Source: Porphyromonadaceae bacterium W3.11
GTDB taxonomy: Bacteria; Bacteroidota; Bacteroidia; Bacteroidales; Porphyromonadaceae
Direction: 5' to 3'
NCBI GenBank assembly: GCA_030434245.1
Contig: JAUISX010000004.1
Coordinates: 186,001-250,000, forward strand
Length of the DNA stretch: 64,000 nt
Positions within the stretch are counted from its first letter, which is position 1. Each line of letters starts with the position of its first letter. The notes beneath the pieces were generated by a model. That model saw only the letters and a list, made by a program, of their open reading frames with translations, was not told where the DNA came from and did not search any database. A program made the translations under genes and the position numbers. Shown in pieces: positions 62,306 to 64,000 of this stretch.

Positions 62306-63464
62306 GAATACATCACATAAAACCAAGCACAAGGGAGCCAATAAAGCTAAGCAGTTCAAGGCTTTCGTGCATAAGGAATTTATTCACATTCTTCGTGATC
62401 CATATACCTTAATGATCCTTATACTGATGCCCATCGTGGAGATGTTACTCTTCGGATTTGCATTAAATATGGATGTAACAAACCTAAGGACTCTTGTGGT
62501 TGACTACTCTGGAGATAGATATAGTCATCAGATTACAGAAAAGGTAAGAAGCAATAAGAACTTTATACTCGAGGGTGTTACTCACGATGCAAGCGAAGTG
62601 GATCAACTCATGAAAGCGGATAAGATAGATCTCGCAATAGTGATCCCCCAACACTTCGAACGAGATATAAGTACACAGAACCCTACCGAGATTCAAATAA
62701 TGACGGATGCGATGGACCCCAATAATGGGAAAATATCAGCTCGCTATGCTTCCGCCTTAATCGGTGAGGTGATTCAGGACGACATAGGTACCAAAAGTGC
62801 CAATACTCCGATCCCGATGTCAATCTCTGTGAAAACAAGGATGCTCTACAATCCCACCATGCACTCCTCATATAACTTCGTACCAGGAGTGATGGGACTA
62901 GTCCTCATCATTCTCTGTACTATTGTGACAAGTGTCAGTATCGCTCGAGAAAAGGAGAGAGGCAATATGGAGCTCCTCATGGCCTCACCAGCCAATAGTA
63001 CTGTGATGGTTTTGGCTAAAGCGGTCCCTTACTTCGTCCTCTCCCTCATCAATCTAGCCACTATCCTTTTGCTTTCCTACTACATACTAGGGGTCCCTAT
63101 TCGTGGATCATTGCTTCTGATTATCTTCATCACGATGATATATATATTCCTCTCACTGGCTATAGGGTTAGCGATATCCAGTTTAGTAAAGTTACAGAGA
63201 GATGCCATCATAATATCTGGATTTGGGATGATGATGCCTACCATCATCTTAGGGGGCATGCTATTCCCCATTGCCAGCATGCCTAATGTTTTACAATGGG
63301 TCTCAAAGATTGTTCCGGCTCAATATTACATTGAAGCGATACGAAAGGTGATGATTCAGGGACTTCCCTTCTCTGGTGTATGGCAAGAGATCCTAATTCT
63401 CACACTACTCGCGATTGGGATGATTATCCTAGCTGTTATTAACATTCGTCCAAGGCTTAGATAA
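62295..63464 (+). CDS. ABC-2 type permease 1 (YbhS/YhhJ-like)
   Basis: A 389-residue ABC-2 membrane subunit. An N-terminal helix (about 32-55, after KEFIHILRDP) is followed by a large external domain (about 60-190) and five C-terminal helices from about 205: GVMGLVLIILCTIVTSVSIA, VPYFVLSLINLATILLLSYY, a following IFLSLAIGLAISSLV, IISGFGMMMPTIILGGMLF and EILILTLLAIGMIILAVI. The conserved AREKERGNMELLMASP coupling block faces the ATPases. A second ATG one codon in (62298) is also possible. The substrate is unknown: a drug or envelope molecule. Confidence 0.93.
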   Translation: MMSKNTSHKTKHKGANKAKQFKAFVHKEFIHILRDPYTLMILILMPIVEMLLFGFALNMDVTNLRTLVVDYSGDRYSHQITEKVRSNKNFILEGVTHDASEVDQLMKADKIDLAIVIPQHFERDISTQNPTEIQIMTDAMDPNNGKISARYASALIGEVIQDDIGTKSANTPIPMSISVKTRMLYNPTMHSSYNFVPGVMGLVLIILCTIVTSVSIAREKERGNMELLMASPANSTVMVLAKAVPYFVLSLINLATILLLSYYILGVPIRGSLLLIIFITMIYIFLSLAIGLAISSLVKLQRDAIIISGFGMMMPTIILGGMLFPIASMPNVLQWVSKIVPAQYYIEAIRKVMIQGLPFSGVWQEILILTLLAIGMIILAVINIRPRLR

Positions 63465-63466
63465 AT

Positions 63467-64000
63467 ATGAAAGGACTCCTCTTCCTCTTACATAAAGAAC
63501 TGATTCAGCTCAAACGAAATGCAGTGTTCCTGGGAATATTATTATTCTTCACTCTGATGGTACTGCTTATCTTCCCTTATGCCATCACTTATGATATCAA
63601 GGATCTACACCTCAGCATTGTTAATAATGACAGTGGAGGGTACTCTCAGAGGCTGATAAGCAAGATGGAGAGAAATAATAACTTTAAGATTACCGACTTA
63701 AGGGCTTCTTTTGGGGACGCGATGGATGATATTGAAAGCCAAAAATCGCTCGCCATCATGGTTATACCCGAGACTTTCTCCAAGGATATAACGACTGGCA
63801 AAAATACTGACTTACAAGTGATGATCAATTCTATAGATGGGATTCAAGCTTCCATTGCGATGAGCTATATTGATGAGTTGGTATCAAGCTTTGGCGAAGA
63901 TCTATTAAGTGAGCGACTAGGGAGAGATATATCTATGCTCTCACCGCTAGAGATAAAGCCTATGTATAAGTATAATGAGACTCTGAACTACCGCTTCTTT
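63467..64000 (+). CDS. ABC-2 type permease 2 (3' end beyond the window)
   Basis: The first 178 codons of a second ABC-2 permease, starting two bases after the stop of permease 1. The layout is the same: KELIQLKRNAVFL, one hydrophobic helix (about 20-42, ending FPYAITY) and the start of the external domain (LSIVNNDSGGYSQRLI, IMVIPETFSKDI). It completes the two-permease, two-ATPase plan of the YbhGFSR exporters. It is cut by the right edge, so integrity cannot be judged. The start ATG at 63467 is the only good one. Confidence 0.92.
   Translation, partial: MKGLLFLLHKELIQLKRNAVFLGILLFFTLMVLLIFPYAITYDIKDLHLSIVNNDSGGYSQRLISKMERNNNFKITDLRASFGDAMDDIESQKSLAIMVIPETFSKDITTGKNTDLQVMINSIDGIQASIAMSYIDELVSSFGEDLLSERLGRDISMLSPLEIKPMYKYNETLNYRFF

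Overview
The window looks like chromosomal DNA of a Bacteroidales bacterium, most likely Porphyromonas or a close relative. The evidence is Bacteroidetes-type promoters (TTTG or TTG, 19-21 bases, TAnnTTTG) at several starts, almost no Shine-Dalgarno sequences, a PPi-type phosphofructokinase, a short DUF3417-type glycogen phosphorylase, a DUF4835 gene between coaBC and recN, an agmatine deiminase of the PAD_porph superfamily, and a Bacteroidetes-type bS21. The species cannot be fixed from sequence alone. There is no rRNA, CRISPR array, prophage or recognisable defence island; the only complete mobile element is one IS1182-like insertion sequence.

Layout. 1-8.4 kb (minus): an envelope and translation cluster reading outer-membrane barrel, TPR protein, LptC, a 4-TM unknown, a CNNM/CorC protein, aspS, cutC and a cut comB-like gene. 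9.0-13.6 kb (minus): sbcD-sbcC. 13.9-16.4 kb (plus): glycogen phosphorylase. 16.5-23.4 kb (minus): dnaN, a DEDDh exonuclease, coaBC, DUF4835, recN, rlmB (the last four joined by ATGA overlaps) and ridA. 23.5-25.5 kb (minus): PPi-phosphofructokinase behind a 2-TM small protein. 26-28 kb: tRNA-Cys with an IS1182-like element nine bases after it. 28-35.7 kb (minus): amidase, glycosyltransferase, pdxB, GNAT, a TIGR01212 radical SAM protein, a YrdC protein, a RsmI-like methylase and a YfcH-like SDR. 36.4-38.8 kb (plus): asparaginase, a YycJ-like metallo-hydrolase and rpsU. 39-46.2 kb (minus): aguA-aguB-glgB-manA-methyltransferase, then nadA. 46.8-55.3 kb (plus): SIMPL protein, ligA, dnaE, trxA, GNAT and an alanine/ornithine-racemase-like enzyme. 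55.6-57.1 kb (minus): a PGDYG-type lipoprotein and a pyruvoyl-dependent arginine decarboxylase. 57.5-64 kb (plus): a formate/nitrite-type channel followed by a YbhGFSR-like efflux operon (TolC, HlyD, two ATPases, two permeases), cut at the right edge.

How the genes fit together. The arginine decarboxylase with aguA and aguB makes a full arginine-agmatine-carbamoylputrescine-putrescine route. glgP and glgB serve storage glucan, and PPi-phosphofructokinase and manA serve hexose phosphates. dnaN, the exonuclease, recN, ligA, dnaE and sbcCD concentrate replication and repair in one 45-kb stretch.

The most interesting signals outside ordinary genes are: a two-copy intergenic repeat made of 44-bp tandem units with phased CCTATAGG boxes; a promoter, leader and GNRA-hairpin terminator cassette ahead of the radical SAM gene; a trxA terminator that contains the promoter of an apparently leaderless GNAT gene; and two efflux ATPases with complementary motif losses, which predict one working and one degenerate ATP site.
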